Assembly (NCBI GenBank): GCA_031553835.1
Contig: JAVBKX010000043.1
Location: 1 to 41,909, forward strand
Origin: JAVBKX01 sp031553835
GTDB taxonomy: Bacteria > Bacteroidota > Bacteroidia > Bacteroidales > Azobacteroidaceae
Direction: 5' to 3'
Length of the DNA stretch: 41,909 bases
The translations under genes were made by a program, and so were the position numbers. The notes beneath the pieces were generated by a model. That model did not search any database. It saw only the letters and a list, made by a program, of their open reading frames with translations, and had not been told where the DNA came from. The stretch's first letter is position 1; each line of letters opens with the position of its first letter. Of the stretch, positions 17,092 through 26,311 are shown in pieces.

Positions 17092-17119
17092 TTGAAAAGA
17101 AAAAATATCTATACATTTG
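17092..17119 (+). promoter_or_regulatory. Promoter of the membrane regulator (TTG ... TACATTTG)
   Basis: TACATTTG at 17112-17119 matches the -7 consensus TAnnTTTG, with TTG at 17092-17094, 17 bp upstream, as a -33 element. The ATG follows at 17140. Unlike the two array promoters it has a -33-like element, consistent with constitutive expression of the regulator. Confidence 0.65.
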
Positions 17120-17139
17120 CGATAGAATAAGAAAAATGT

Positions 17140-19707
17140 ATGATCTGGACATCCAAGCAAAACTGTTGGAAAAAGATTTGTTTTGGGCTTGTGCTCTTTA
17201 TCGTTACGAATGTGTATGGGCAACTCCCAAAAACAGGTTTGTATTTTTATGCTCATCAGTCTAATATTGACAAACGAACTTCCCTTATTTTGAATGATGG
17301 AGACCCTTACTCACTTCGTGAGCATGGTATTTTCACCCTTGAATTTGATGCGTATCTGAGAGAAGAAACCGTAAAATTTGGTTATTTTTTTCGAATTATT
17401 TCTAATAAAGAAGAGGCGATCGACCTTGTTGTCAATAATGATAAAAATCTGTTTTTAGTAGTAAATAACCGTGATTTTCAATTAACCGGTATTTTGGCAA
17501 CCGAGCAATGGAACCGCTTCAAAATCATTTTTGATAAGAAAGAAAACCTGATCACACTGAATTTTCACGGCGAAGTGATCAATTGTCCTTACGATCTTTC
17601 CGACACCAATACGTTGCTGGTTCATTTTGGCTGCTGCGATTTTCAAGGACTTGGCGTACATGATGTAGCCCCGATGATACTGAAAGATGTGGCTGTTGGA
17701 ATCAACGGAAAACCGGTTCATTTTTGGGCATTGAAAAGACATGGGGAAAATGTGGTCTATGATGACCTGCTCTCAAAACCGGCCATCGCTTTAAATCCAT
17801 CCTGGATCAAAGATTTCGGCATCTTTTGGCACAAGGAAACAGAGATCCAAACCACATTATATCCGCAAGTGGCTTTCGATTCGATCCAAAACAGAGTCAT
17901 CATTTTGAATCCGGATAGTTATACTACTTATTCCGTATCAACCGGTAAGTTACAAACGATACCGATTACGGGATTTGTGCCCCACAATAAATATTCCAAC
18001 CAATTATTATTCAATCCTGTTTCCAAACGATTGATATCGTATAGTATAGAAGGAAAGAAAATTTTTGCATTTGACGAGACTACCCATACCTGGCATGGTG
18101 GCCCCATGAAATATAGAGAAGACACTCATGCTCACCACAATAGCTATATATCTCCCCTCGATTCCTCTATGTATTTATTTGGAGGATATGGATTCTACGC
18201 TTACAAAAGCGATTTTTTCAAAGTCGATTTGCCCTCTGGTGCATCATGGGAAAAATCGGATCTTTCCCATACTATTATTCCCCGCTATTTGGCGGCTATG
18301 GGAGGAAATAAGGCAGGTAACAAATTGTATGTTTATGGCGGAAGAGGCGCTAAAATGGGCAGACAGGAATTGGGACCCCGCAATTTTTCGGATTTCTACG
18401 AAATAGACCTGAAAACATTGGCGGTCAGATATTTGTATGATTTATCCACCAAATACAAACAGGAAGAAGACAATGTGTATTCCAACAATTTGATTCTCGA
18501 CGAACAAGATAGCTGTTTTTATGTTCTTGGATTCCCTAACAAAGCGCATTCCTGGATTTCCCTGGAAAAACACAGCATGTTGCATCCCAATGTGGAAATA
18601 CTGGCCGATACGATTCCTTTTTATTTTAGAGATAATATCTCTTTATGTAATTTATTTTATTCTCCCCATTTAAGTAAATTAGTCGCAGTCGTTTCGTCTT
18701 CGACCGATGGCGATTTGTCCACTTTATCTATTTATTCATTAGATTATCCGCCACTCAAAAAGGAGGATGTATTACAAGCCACTACTCCCCCGCTGTTATC
18801 ATCCAAAGCGCTTTTATTCCTATCGATTTTTATCATTGTTACTGCAATTGTCTCCACGATTATTTGGCTGCGTTTCAAAAAGAAACAACTACCGGAAATA
18901 AAAAATGATAAGCAGTCTGTAAATAAAACGAATGAGCCGGATGTTGAAAAAACGTACTATTTGACCACTGAAAAATCAATTTTATTTTTCGGAGGATTTC
19001 AGGTTTTTGATAAAAACGGGAAAAACCTGACCGGAGAGTTTACGCCAACTCTCAAGTACATGTTGGTACTCATTCTTTTATATTCATTAAAAAACAAAAA
19101 AGGAATTTCTTCTGCTAAATTGCAAGAATTTTTGTGGTTTGATAAGTCAGAAGACGCCGCCCGCAACAACCGGAACGTAAACTTGCGTAAACTGCGGGTA
19201 TTATTGCAAGATGTCGGCAATATTGAAATTACCAATGAAAACGGATATTGGACTATGGCTATTCCTCCTGCGGTTTTTTCCGATTATCAGGAATCGCTCA
19301 GGCTAATTGAAACGATACAATCATCCGATCAATCCAACATCGAAGATATATTGCGGCTGGTGGAATTGCTTACTCTCGGACCTATGTTGCCGAATATTCA
19401 GATGGAATGGGTGGATTCTTTTAAAAATGATTTTTCCAATGCTGTGATCGATGTGCTGTTACATTATCTCAATCATTCAGGACAACCTTATACCGATAAT
19501 CTCTCTATCCGATTGAAAGTTGCAGAATCTGTGCTGAAATTCGACCCGATCAGTGAAGAAGCCATCGGCGTTAAATGCAACACTTTATATAAAATGGGGA
19601 AAAAAGGCCTTGCCAAAGCAGCTTTCGACAATTTCTCAAAAGAATATAAAACGTTGTTGGGCGAAACCTACCAAGGTTCCTTAAAGGTATTTTTAGATAA
19701 AAATTGA
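17140..19707 (+). CDS. Membrane-spanning LamG/Kelch sensor with SARP-like winged-helix/BTAD output
   Basis: 855 residues. A signal peptide or N-terminal anchor (about 1-27, CFGLVLFIVTNVYG) is followed by a LamG/concanavalin-like beta-sandwich (about 30-190: FTLEFDAYLR, QWNRFKIIFD, LITLNFHGE). A Kelch-type propeller comes next (about 220-530: YLFGGYGFYAYKSDFF, KLYVYGGRGAK). A single membrane helix lies at about 553-575 (LFLSIFIIVTAIVSTIIWL), followed by KKKQ. The cytoplasmic part has a winged helix (about 610-705; FGGFQVFDKNGKNL, LQEFLWFDKSEDAARNNRNV, LRKLRVLL) and a helical BTAD/TPR-like tail (about 715-850), the order found in SARP-type activators. I infer that it senses extracytoplasmic glycan and activates the PUL. 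It is transcribed away from GH92, with the TTAA array between them, and converges with the response-regulator gene, leaving 2 bp between stops. Confidence 0.85.
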   Translation: MIWTSKQNCWKKICFGLVLFIVTNVYGQLPKTGLYFYAHQSNIDKRTSLILNDGDPYSLREHGIFTLEFDAYLREETVKFGYFFRIISNKEEAIDLVVNNDKNLFLVVNNRDFQLTGILATEQWNRFKIIFDKKENLITLNFHGEVINCPYDLSDTNTLLVHFGCCDFQGLGVHDVAPMILKDVAVGINGKPVHFWALKRHGENVVYDDLLSKPAIALNPSWIKDFGIFWHKETEIQTTLYPQVAFDSIQNRVIILNPDSYTTYSVSTGKLQTIPITGFVPHNKYSNQLLFNPVSKRLISYSIEGKKIFAFDETTHTWHGGPMKYREDTHAHHNSYISPLDSSMYLFGGYGFYAYKSDFFKVDLPSGASWEKSDLSHTIIPRYLAAMGGNKAGNKLYVYGGRGAKMGRQELGPRNFSDFYEIDLKTLAVRYLYDLSTKYKQEEDNVYSNNLILDEQDSCFYVLGFPNKAHSWISLEKHSMLHPNVEILADTIPFYFRDNISLCNLFYSPHLSKLVAVVSSSTDGDLSTLSIYSLDYPPLKKEDVLQATTPPLLSSKALLFLSIFIIVTAIVSTIIWLRFKKKQLPEIKNDKQSVNKTNEPDVEKTYYLTTEKSILFFGGFQVFDKNGKNLTGEFTPTLKYMLVLILLYSLKNKKGISSAKLQEFLWFDKSEDAARNNRNVNLRKLRVLLQDVGNIEITNENGYWTMAIPPAVFSDYQESLRLIETIQSSDQSNIEDILRLVELLTLGPMLPNIQMEWVDSFKNDFSNAVIDVLLHYLNHSGQPYTDNLSIRLKVAESVLKFDPISEEAIGVKCNTLYKMGKKGLAKAAFDNFSKEYKTLLGETYQGSLKVFLDKN

Positions 19708-19709
19708 AA

Positions 19710-20393
19710 TCATGCCTTTTCCGGCAAAATGAATTGATAAAATTCGTCAACATAGCTCTTCCCAATTGGAATGCGCTCATTTTCAATCAGAATTACATTC
19801 CGTTCAATACTTTTGATTTTATCTAACGCAACAATATAGGATTTGTGAACACGATGAAACTGATCTGCCGGCAACTGTTTTTCGATTTGAATAAATGATT
19901 GCAGTGTCATGATTTTAGTCTGGCAGGTTACAATCCGTAAATAAGCGCCCATTCCTTCTATATATAAAATATCCTGAAAATCAATGCGTTCCATACGATA
20001 TTCCGTTTTAACAAACATGTAATTTTTGGATTGAGCGACAGGTAATTCCGATTGTATTTTATCAATGGATTTCAAAAAACGTTCAAACGAATAGGGTTTT
20101 AGCAGATAGTCCGAAACATTGTGTTCAAAACCATGTATAGCATATTGACTGTATGCCGAAACAATAATAATCTTAGGCCGGGAACGAATGGATTCCAAAA
20201 ACTGTAAGCCGTTGAGTTTTTCCATTTGAATATCCAGAAACACCAAATCCACTGTATGAGTTTGCATAAAAATGAGGGCATCCAATCCGTTATCAAAAGA
20301 TTGTAACAAGTTGAGCAATGGAATTCTACTGATAAACCCTTCCAGTTTTTGAACAGCAAGCGGAGTGTCTTCTATTATGATGCAATTAATCAT
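19710..20393 (-). CDS. LytTR-family response regulator
   Basis: 227 residues. The receiver domain (1-118) has the acidic pocket (E8, D9), the phosphoacceptor D54 (DLVFLDIQ) and the conserved Lys in YLLKPYSFERF. The LytTR DNA-binding domain (about 125-225) is recognised by YMFVKTEYRMERIDFQDILY, IEGMGAYLRI and FHRVHKSYIVAL. It overlaps the kinase gene by 8 bp, so the two are a cotranscribed pair. LytTR proteins bind pairs of roughly 9-bp direct repeats on one DNA face, so this protein is an alternative candidate for the TTAA arrays. Its targets are not shown by its own context. Confidence 0.95.
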   Translation of the reverse strand: MINCIIIEDTPLAVQKLEGFISRIPLLNLLQSFDNGLDALIFMQTHTVDLVFLDIQMEKLNGLQFLESIRSRPKIIIVSAYSQYAIHGFEHNVSDYLLKPYSFERFLKSIDKIQSELPVAQSKNYMFVKTEYRMERIDFQDILYIEGMGAYLRIVTCQTKIMTLQSFIQIEKQLPADQFHRVHKSYIVALDKIKSIERNVILIENERIPIGKSYVDEFYQFILPEKA

Positions 20394-21414
20394 GAAGCAT
20401 AATCGTTAGTGATACGCAAAATAAATCATTTTTTTGCTGAATAACTAATGTATAACGATTCGGATACAAAATTTCTAATCGCCGCTTCACGGTTTCCAAG
20501 CCAATTCCACTGGATAAATCTTTGGAGATTTTCCGGGTCTCATCGGCATTATTAACAGATTCAAAATATATTTTGTCTTTTTCGATACGAAACGAGAACC
20601 GGATAGCATGGCGCAATTCTTTGTTGGTACAATGTTTAAACGCATTTTCAATAAATGCAATAAATAACATCGGCGCTATTGTAATATCTCCCGGACTACC
20701 CATTACGTCATATTGGACTAATTTCTGATTTGCGTATTGTAGTTTTTGCAATTTCAAATAATTATCTATATAATCCAATTCCTTTTGTAAAGGCACTTTA
20801 TCTGCATTCGTCTCATAAATCATATAACGCATCATATCCGACAATTCAATGATAGAAGAAGATGCATAATCGGGATTTCGTTTGATTAAGCTATCGATAT
20901 TATTGAGTGTATTAAAAAGAAAATGCGGATTGAGCTGGTTTTTCAGTAACATCAATTCACTCTGAAGATTTTGCTTCTCTAATTCTTTTGTCTGCTTTTG
21001 TTTATTAAACCAGTCAAATCCCAGATAAAGCACAATGGCAAAACAGGAATCTACAAAAATGGTCAGGAATGAATAAACCGAATACATCAGCACAATATTT
21101 CTTTCTTCCAGAGGTGTATAATTTGAAGGAGCAGGTACTCCCATCAACGAGGGTAAAAAAAACGTAAAGCTATATAACAGTACAAACCAAATGATATGTT
21201 TTTTGTTTCTAACACACAATGCAGCTAAGAGAAAAGATATTACAAATACAATCAAACTAAATCCTTTCAAAGCTATGTTGTAATATGAGAAATTCAAATA
21301 TTCACATGCTACAATCTGTAGTCTGAAAGCTAATAACCCTGCAATGGTATTAAGGCTAAAAATAATGCCTGCAATTCCCAAACAAATCCAAATATTCAAT
21401 TTCCTGCTTTTCAT
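20386..21414 (-). CDS. LytS-type (His_kinase family) sensor histidine kinase
   Basis: 342 residues. Four predicted membrane helices in the first 135 residues serve as the sensor and have no large periplasmic domain. A short coiled coil follows (KQKQTKELEKQNLQSEL), then the His_kinase motif NQLNPHFLFNTLNNID with phospho-acceptor H164. The N-box (FIENAFKHC) and G-box (GIGLETVKRRLEILYP) complete an HATPase domain. The partner is the overlapping LytTR regulator downstream. The signal is unknown. The 115-bp leader shows no clear -7 box. Confidence 0.94.
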   Translation of the reverse strand: MKSRKLNIWICLGIAGIIFSLNTIAGLLAFRLQIVACEYLNFSYYNIALKGFSLIVFVISFLLAALCVRNKKHIIWFVLLYSFTFFLPSLMGVPAPSNYTPLEERNIVLMYSVYSFLTIFVDSCFAIVLYLGFDWFNKQKQTKELEKQNLQSELMLLKNQLNPHFLFNTLNNIDSLIKRNPDYASSSIIELSDMMRYMIYETNADKVPLQKELDYIDNYLKLQKLQYANQKLVQYDVMGSPGDITIAPMLFIAFIENAFKHCTNKELRHAIRFSFRIEKDKIYFESVNNADETRKISKDLSSGIGLETVKRRLEILYPNRYTLVIQQKNDLFCVSLTIMLHD

Positions 21415-21529
21415 TGTATCATTTATTTGTTAAACATACAACAAAATACGCAATTTAAATTGATTTATGGGAAATAAAATAAACGAACAAACGATTTTTA
21501 TGCACCTATATTTTCATAAATGAAATCAG

Positions 21530-22417
21530 TTATCTGTGTACATTCAATACCGGATTTTTATAATCATTTTTTAATTGGCCGCGAATCAATCCGTCCGGAT
21601 GTAGTTGGCTGATCACATTGACATAAGAATCTTCTTCATACAAACTGTCGGCTATCGCATAGCTCACTGTAGTGTATTGGTTGGTGCCAAAATCATCCTT
21701 CGAGGTGTAAAGAGAAAGATATGCTTCGCCCGTCTCTCCTGTTTTTCCATGATAAATACCAGCAGACAAAAGTTCATCTCCGGAAGGCAAATCACTGACA
21801 ATCACCTGATAATAAATTTTAGTCTGATTGCTTCCTGTGCGTTCTGTAGTCATCCTCACTGTGGCTGTTCCGCTGGTAGCAACATCCAATAACGGCGGGA
21901 CTTCATTACCTGGCGACAATGTAATATAAGAAGTATAAAAAATATCGGTATTAATTTGCCCTCTTACTAATCCATCGGGCTGTTGAATCGAATGAATATT
22001 AATATAAATCTGATTATTCATATTCAGCAAACTGTCGGCTAAAGATTGCCGTAAGAGTACAGCCCCCGATGCTAATCCTCCATTAAAAGTAATATTATCC
22101 AGTTGAAGGATCGCATGATCGCTGTTGGTAAGCACATCTCCTGCATAGAAACCTACTGTCGTCAACTCATCATCCGACTTGAGATTTCTGATATTAATAG
22201 CATACTCCAATGTATTGTCGTCCCACAATCTCATATTCAACACTCCATCTTCATTCCTGTCGGTTACAGCAGGATTTTCGTATTTAGTACTTAATGCATT
22301 GACCCAGTAAACGATAGGATAAGGATCGTCGTCGTCGTCACAAGAATAAAATCCAAGAGCCATTAAAGCTAATAATCCGGTTAATAATGTTCCCCGTATA
22401 TAATTGAATCGTTTCAT
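21530..22417 (-). CDS. CHRD-domain surface lipoprotein
   Basis: 295 residues from the ATG at 22417; a TTG six codons upstream adds nothing useful. Cys26 in GFYSC is followed by five Asp residues, the acidic run associated with surface-exposed lipoproteins in Bacteroidota. Two CHRD-like units follow, each ending in the domain's HPDGLIRGQ-type phrase (QQPDGLVRGQI in the middle, LHPDGLIRGQL at the end), with TVGFYAGD/SAGIYHGK and repeated AVLLRQSLADSLL / SYAIADSLYEEDSY segments. CHRD domains are named from chordin and their function in bacteria is not known. It lies 115 bp downstream of the kinase gene on the same strand. Confidence 0.88.
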   Translation of the reverse strand: MKRFNYIRGTLLTGLLALMALGFYSCDDDDDPYPIVYWVNALSTKYENPAVTDRNEDGVLNMRLWDDNTLEYAINIRNLKSDDELTTVGFYAGDVLTNSDHAILQLDNITFNGGLASGAVLLRQSLADSLLNMNNQIYINIHSIQQPDGLVRGQINTDIFYTSYITLSPGNEVPPLLDVATSGTATVRMTTERTGSNQTKIYYQVIVSDLPSGDELLSAGIYHGKTGETGEAYLSLYTSKDDFGTNQYTTVSYAIADSLYEEDSYVNVISQLHPDGLIRGQLKNDYKNPVLNVHR

Positions 22418-22526
22418 AGCATTCTGTTTTAACAATTACTTAATATTTGGTTTTGAAATAAATTCACTCTATTTGCCTGTAAAACGTACAAATAGCACCG
22501 ATTGTTTTAGCTTTTTTGTTAAAAAT

Positions 22527-24590
22527 TCAATTATTATTTTCGGATTGCAATAACTGATAAGTATCCTGTTGAGCCCAGACAGGTTGTTGCATAACATTGT
22601 TTTTAAATACATTGTTGAGATGCTCATCAATATAACAGGCTTTCACATTATCGTGCAATTGCAATTGCAAAATCCTGATAATGGATTGCTTGATTGTACT
22701 ATCCCAAATGGGAAATGCCGTCTCTATACGGCGATATAAATTACGTTTCAGCCAATCGGCCGAAGTGAGAAATACCTCTTCTTGTCCATCATTATAAAAA
22801 TACCAAACCCGAGAATGTTCCAAAAAACGGTCAACAATCCTCGTTATGCGAATATTACGACTATATTCCTGCTCCGGGACTAAACAACAAATGCCTCTGA
22901 CTATCAAATCAATTTGCACCCCGGCCTGGCTGGCGCGATACAATTCATCGATCATGACAGAATCTTGCAGCCCGTTCATTTTCAGAATAATATGACCAAT
23001 TTTTCCTTCTTGCACATGTTGGATTTCTTTGTCAATCCGAGCCTGCAATTGAGGCATCAAGTTAAATTTAGCCACCAACAGATGAAGAAACCGAGGATGT
23101 GTTATTTTTTCTTCCAGAACATCAAATACCCGATCGATTTCTCTCGTTATCCGTTTATCCGATGTCATGATGGCCATATCCGAATACAATTTCGCTGTTT
23201 TTTCATTGAAATTTCCTGTACTCAGATAGGCATAACTTTTCCCCTGCCGTCCCGAAGCAGTATTTTTTTCCTTGATCAACGCAATTTTAGCATGTACTTT
23301 TAAGCCCACTTTGCTGTAAATAATCCGAATTCCGGCTTGCCTCATCAATTCTGAAGTGTACATATTATTTTCTTCGTCGAATCGCGCTTTTAATTCAACG
23401 AAAACCACCACTTTCTTCCCATTTTGAGCTGCATTGATCAAATTGTTGATGACTGCCGAATTTTCCGCCACACGGTATTGGGTAATTTTAATTTCCGCCA
23501 CATTGGGATTATAGGAGGCTTCAGCTAAAAAACGGATAAAATAATCGAACGGATGGTACGGATAATGAAAAAACACATCTCGTTTCCGGATGACAGGAAA
23601 AAGTTGGTACGAATGTTCCAACACAGGAATCCTGATCGGTCTGAATGGCTGATATTCAACTGTTTTTCCAAGAGGATTCGGAAGTTTCATCAAATCTTCC
23701 ATACTCAAATGCGGATTGTCGGCAATCAGGTCTTCCGGAATAATTTCAAATGCTTCAGATATAAAACGCAAAAAATCGTTGGGCATGTTACGATCATAAA
23801 CAAAACGACTGAGGTCGCCGATTTTCCGTTTTTTCACCTTTTTGCGGATCGTTTCCACCAATTTCTGCTCATCCGGAATCTGTTCTTCGTCCATATAAAT
23901 ATCGGCATCGCGCGAAATTTTGATCTCATAACTGCAATCCACATCAAATCCCGGAAAAATCATTCCCAGGTTTGCTTTGATGATATCATCCACAAACATG
24001 TAGTAAAATACGTTTTTGTAGCGAGGCAATTCGACGAAACGGCTCACTTTGGAATACGGAAGTTTAATCAGTGCATAATAGAAAAGCCGGTTCGGATTCC
24101 CTTTTTTCGTTAGGCGAACTACTAAATACAACCGATTATCGCGAATAAAAATCTTCAAATCTTCGGGCATCAACATGACCGGCTGGAGAAAAGGAAACAC
24201 TTCTTCCCTGAAAAAATTGATCAGCCATTCTTTATGAAAATCATGCACCTGCTCATTGGGATACAAGATAACTCCCTGCTTCTTCAGTTCCGGAAGAATT
24301 TCCTGACGGAAAATACGGGACATTTCCTGCTGCTGCCTGGTTACTTCTTGTTTAATTTCATTCAGAATCTGTTCGGCTTCCGCCGGATCTTCTTCCGAAT
24401 GTACTTTCCGCATAATCACGCTTCGATGCTCCGCGACCCTCACTTTGTAAAATTCTTCAAGATTGGAAGCATGTATAGAGAGAAATTTAATCCGTTCATA
24501 CAGAGGCACAGTATGATCGGCAGCTTCCAATAAAACCCTGTAATTGAAAGAAAGCCAACTGACATCACGATTAAAGTAGTTATATTCCAT
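22527..24590 (-). CDS. ppk1: Polyphosphate kinase 1
   Basis: 687 residues, full length. PPK1 reversibly transfers the gamma-phosphate of ATP to polyphosphate. The N-terminal domain begins with the family phrase FNRDVSWLSFNYRVL and HASNLEEFYKVRV. The two catalytic-domain HKD-like motifs are present: KVGLKVHAKIAL, with the autophosphorylated His, and the later LEHSRVWYF. YLSTGNFNEKTAKLYSDMA is also diagnostic. It is transcribed divergently from the phosphoesterase gene. The -7 box TATTTTTG (24618-24611, minus) stands 20 bp from the start. Confidence 0.97.
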   Translation of the reverse strand: MEYNYFNRDVSWLSFNYRVLLEAADHTVPLYERIKFLSIHASNLEEFYKVRVAEHRSVIMRKVHSEEDPAEAEQILNEIKQEVTRQQQEMSRIFRQEILPELKKQGVILYPNEQVHDFHKEWLINFFREEVFPFLQPVMLMPEDLKIFIRDNRLYLVVRLTKKGNPNRLFYYALIKLPYSKVSRFVELPRYKNVFYYMFVDDIIKANLGMIFPGFDVDCSYEIKISRDADIYMDEEQIPDEQKLVETIRKKVKKRKIGDLSRFVYDRNMPNDFLRFISEAFEIIPEDLIADNPHLSMEDLMKLPNPLGKTVEYQPFRPIRIPVLEHSYQLFPVIRKRDVFFHYPYHPFDYFIRFLAEASYNPNVAEIKITQYRVAENSAVINNLINAAQNGKKVVVFVELKARFDEENNMYTSELMRQAGIRIIYSKVGLKVHAKIALIKEKNTASGRQGKSYAYLSTGNFNEKTAKLYSDMAIMTSDKRITREIDRVFDVLEEKITHPRFLHLLVAKFNLMPQLQARIDKEIQHVQEGKIGHIILKMNGLQDSVMIDELYRASQAGVQIDLIVRGICCLVPEQEYSRNIRITRIVDRFLEHSRVWYFYNDGQEEVFLTSADWLKRNLYRRIETAFPIWDSTIKQSIIRILQLQLHDNVKACYIDEHLNNVFKNNVMQQPVWAQQDTYQLLQSENNN

Positions 24591-24610
24591 ACACTAAACG
24601 GGTCTATTTG

Positions 24611-24672
24611 CAAAAATAAGAAACAAAATCGAATATAAAAAAGTTGTAGCACAAGAATAATCTGTAAATTTG
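24611..24672. promoter_or_regulatory. Divergent promoters for ppk1 and the phosphoesterase operon
   Basis: Minus strand: TATTTTTG at 24618-24611 for ppk1. Plus strand: TAAATTTG at 24665-24672 with TTG at 24644-24646, 18 bp upstream, for the gene at 24699. Both match TAnnTTTG. Confidence 0.65.
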
Positions 24673-24698
24673 TGACAATTTACAAGTGAAGAGTTAAA

Positions 24699-25187
24699 AT
24701 GTTAAGAATCGGCCTGCTTTCGGATACCCATGGATACTGGGATGATCGGTATGAATCCTATTTTTCTTCCTGTGATGAAATTTGGCATGCCGGAGATATA
24801 GGCAGTTTAGCATTATTAAACCGGCTGACAGAATTAAAACCGGTAAGAGCGGTTTACGGGAATATCGACAGTTACGACATCCGCATGGTGTGCCCTCAAT
24901 ATTTGCGGTTCCGGGCAGAAGAAATGGATGTATGGATCACTCACATTGGCGGTTACCCCGGAAAATACGCCACAGAAGTACGCCCCGAAATATACAACCA
25001 TCCACCTCAATTGTTTATTTGCGGACATTCGCATATTCTGAAAGTGCAATACGACAAGCAATTGGAATTATTGCATATAAATCCTGGAGCCGCCGGAAAA
25101 TTCGGATTTCATGCGATTCGCACATTGGTAAGATTCAATATTGACAAAAAAAATATTCAAGATTTGGAAATAATAGAATTGGCTTGA
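24699..25187 (+). CDS. YfcE/MJ0936-family metallophosphoesterase
   Basis: 162 residues. Calcineurin-like phosphoesterase motifs appear in order: LLSDTHG (D-x-H), IWHAGDIGS (GD), VYGNIDSYDI (GN-D), ITHIGGYPGKY (H) and FICGHSHI (GH-x-H), then HINPGAAGKFG. These bind the dinuclear metal centre. Family members are small cytoplasmic phosphodiesterases with broad activity in vitro; the natural substrate is unknown. The next ATG is two bases past the stop, so it heads a three-gene operon with the aminotransferase and acetyltransferase. Confidence 0.93.
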   Translation: MLRIGLLSDTHGYWDDRYESYFSSCDEIWHAGDIGSLALLNRLTELKPVRAVYGNIDSYDIRMVCPQYLRFRAEEMDVWITHIGGYPGKYATEVRPEIYNHPPQLFICGHSHILKVQYDKQLELLHINPGAAGKFGFHAIRTLVRFNIDKKNIQDLEIIELA

Positions 25188-25189
25188 TT

Positions 25190-26311
25190 ATGAAAAGAAT
25201 ACACATGGTGGATTTAACCACCCAATACGCCAATATGCAACAGGAAATGGACGATGCAATACTCAACACCGTTCGTTCGGGAGCCTACATTAACGGGCCG
25301 GCAGTCGAATCCTTTTGTAATGATCTGGCGGCATACACCGGAGCAAAATATGTCATTCCCTGTGCCAATGGAACTGATGCGTTGCAAATTGCTCTCATGT
25401 CATTAAACCTGCAACCGGGAGAAGAAGTGATTGTTCCCGATTTTACATACGCAGCAGCAGCAGAAGCCGCCGCTCTATTGGGACTGACACCTGTATTTGC
25501 AGATGTAGATCCCGATTCTTTCAACCTGGATATTGCTAAAATAGAAGAAGCCATTACTCCCAACACCCGTGCCGTGATTCCTGTGCATCTTTTCGGACAA
25601 TGCTGTAACATGGAGCCTCTATTGAAATTATGTGCAAAGCACAATATTTATGTGATAGAAGACAATGCGCAAAGCATAGGAGCTTCCTGCTGTTTTTCCA
25701 ACCAAGAAAAATACAGCGCCGGAACCATGGGACACATGGGCACATTATCTTTTTTTCCAAGTAAAAATTTAGGATGCTACGGCGATGGCGGAGCGATTTT
25801 GACCAACGATCCTCTATTGGCCGAACGATTGCAAATGATTGCATCACACGGCCAAAAGGAAAAATACCGGCACGACATCATCGGCTGCAATTCGCGATTA
25901 GACACATTGCAAGCCTCCATTTTACAGGTCAAGTTAAAATACCTCAAACATTATATTGCAAAACGACAAGCCGCCGCAGAGTATTATCAGACACATCTTG
26001 CGGATATCGATTGGTTGCAACTTCCGGTTCAAATGGCTTACTCTACACATGTGTATCACCAGTTTACAATTAAAACAAAAAACGGCAACAGAGAGGCGGT
26101 GCAATCTTATTTGAAACAATGCGGCATTCCTTCCATGATTTATTATCCATTGGCGTTGCATGAACAGCCGGCTTTTCAATGTGGAAAAATCGCCGGAAAA
26201 ATCGTTCATTCCCATGTACTTGCGCAATCCGTATTGTCGCTTCCCATGCATACCGAACTGGACCGTGAGCAATTAGATTACATTATTGAAACTTTACATC
26301 GTTATGAATAA
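25190..26311 (+). CDS. DegT/DnrJ/EryC1/StrS-family sugar aminotransferase (WbpE-like)
   Basis: 373 residues from the ATG at 25190; an in-frame TTG at 25184 overlaps the previous stop and is less likely. It is a PLP-dependent sensory/sugar aminotransferase with MVDLTTQYANMQQEMDDAI, the PLP region AYTGAKYVIPCANGTDALQ, VIPVHLFGQCCNM, DNAQSIGA, and the Schiff-base Lys in LSFFPSKNLGCYGDGG. Such enzymes aminate 3- or 4-keto nucleotide sugars. The following gene encodes a WbpD-like N-acetyltransferase, so a 3-amino-2,3-dideoxy uronate (WbpE) role is the best inference. The partner dehydrogenase/oxidase genes are not in the window. Confidence 0.93.
   Translation: MKRIHMVDLTTQYANMQQEMDDAILNTVRSGAYINGPAVESFCNDLAAYTGAKYVIPCANGTDALQIALMSLNLQPGEEVIVPDFTYAAAAEAAALLGLTPVFADVDPDSFNLDIAKIEEAITPNTRAVIPVHLFGQCCNMEPLLKLCAKHNIYVIEDNAQSIGASCCFSNQEKYSAGTMGHMGTLSFFPSKNLGCYGDGGAILTNDPLLAERLQMIASHGQKEKYRHDIIGCNSRLDTLQASILQVKLKYLKHYIAKRQAAAEYYQTHLADIDWLQLPVQMAYSTHVYHQFTIKTKNGNREAVQSYLKQCGIPSMIYYPLALHEQPAFQCGKIAGKIVHSHVLAQSVLSLPMHTELDREQLDYIIETLHRYE

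Noticed and set aside
21505..21530. Small palindrome TTTCATAAATGAAA as a terminator for the kinase side or the CHRD gene
   Set aside because: Six-base stem with almost no loop and no clear T-run placement; too weak to call.
22429..22443. Third TTAA array before the CHRD gene (TTAA at 22429 and 22440)
   Set aside because: Only two cores are in phase, and the expected position of a -7 box would fall on the start codon; chance in AT-rich DNA is enough.
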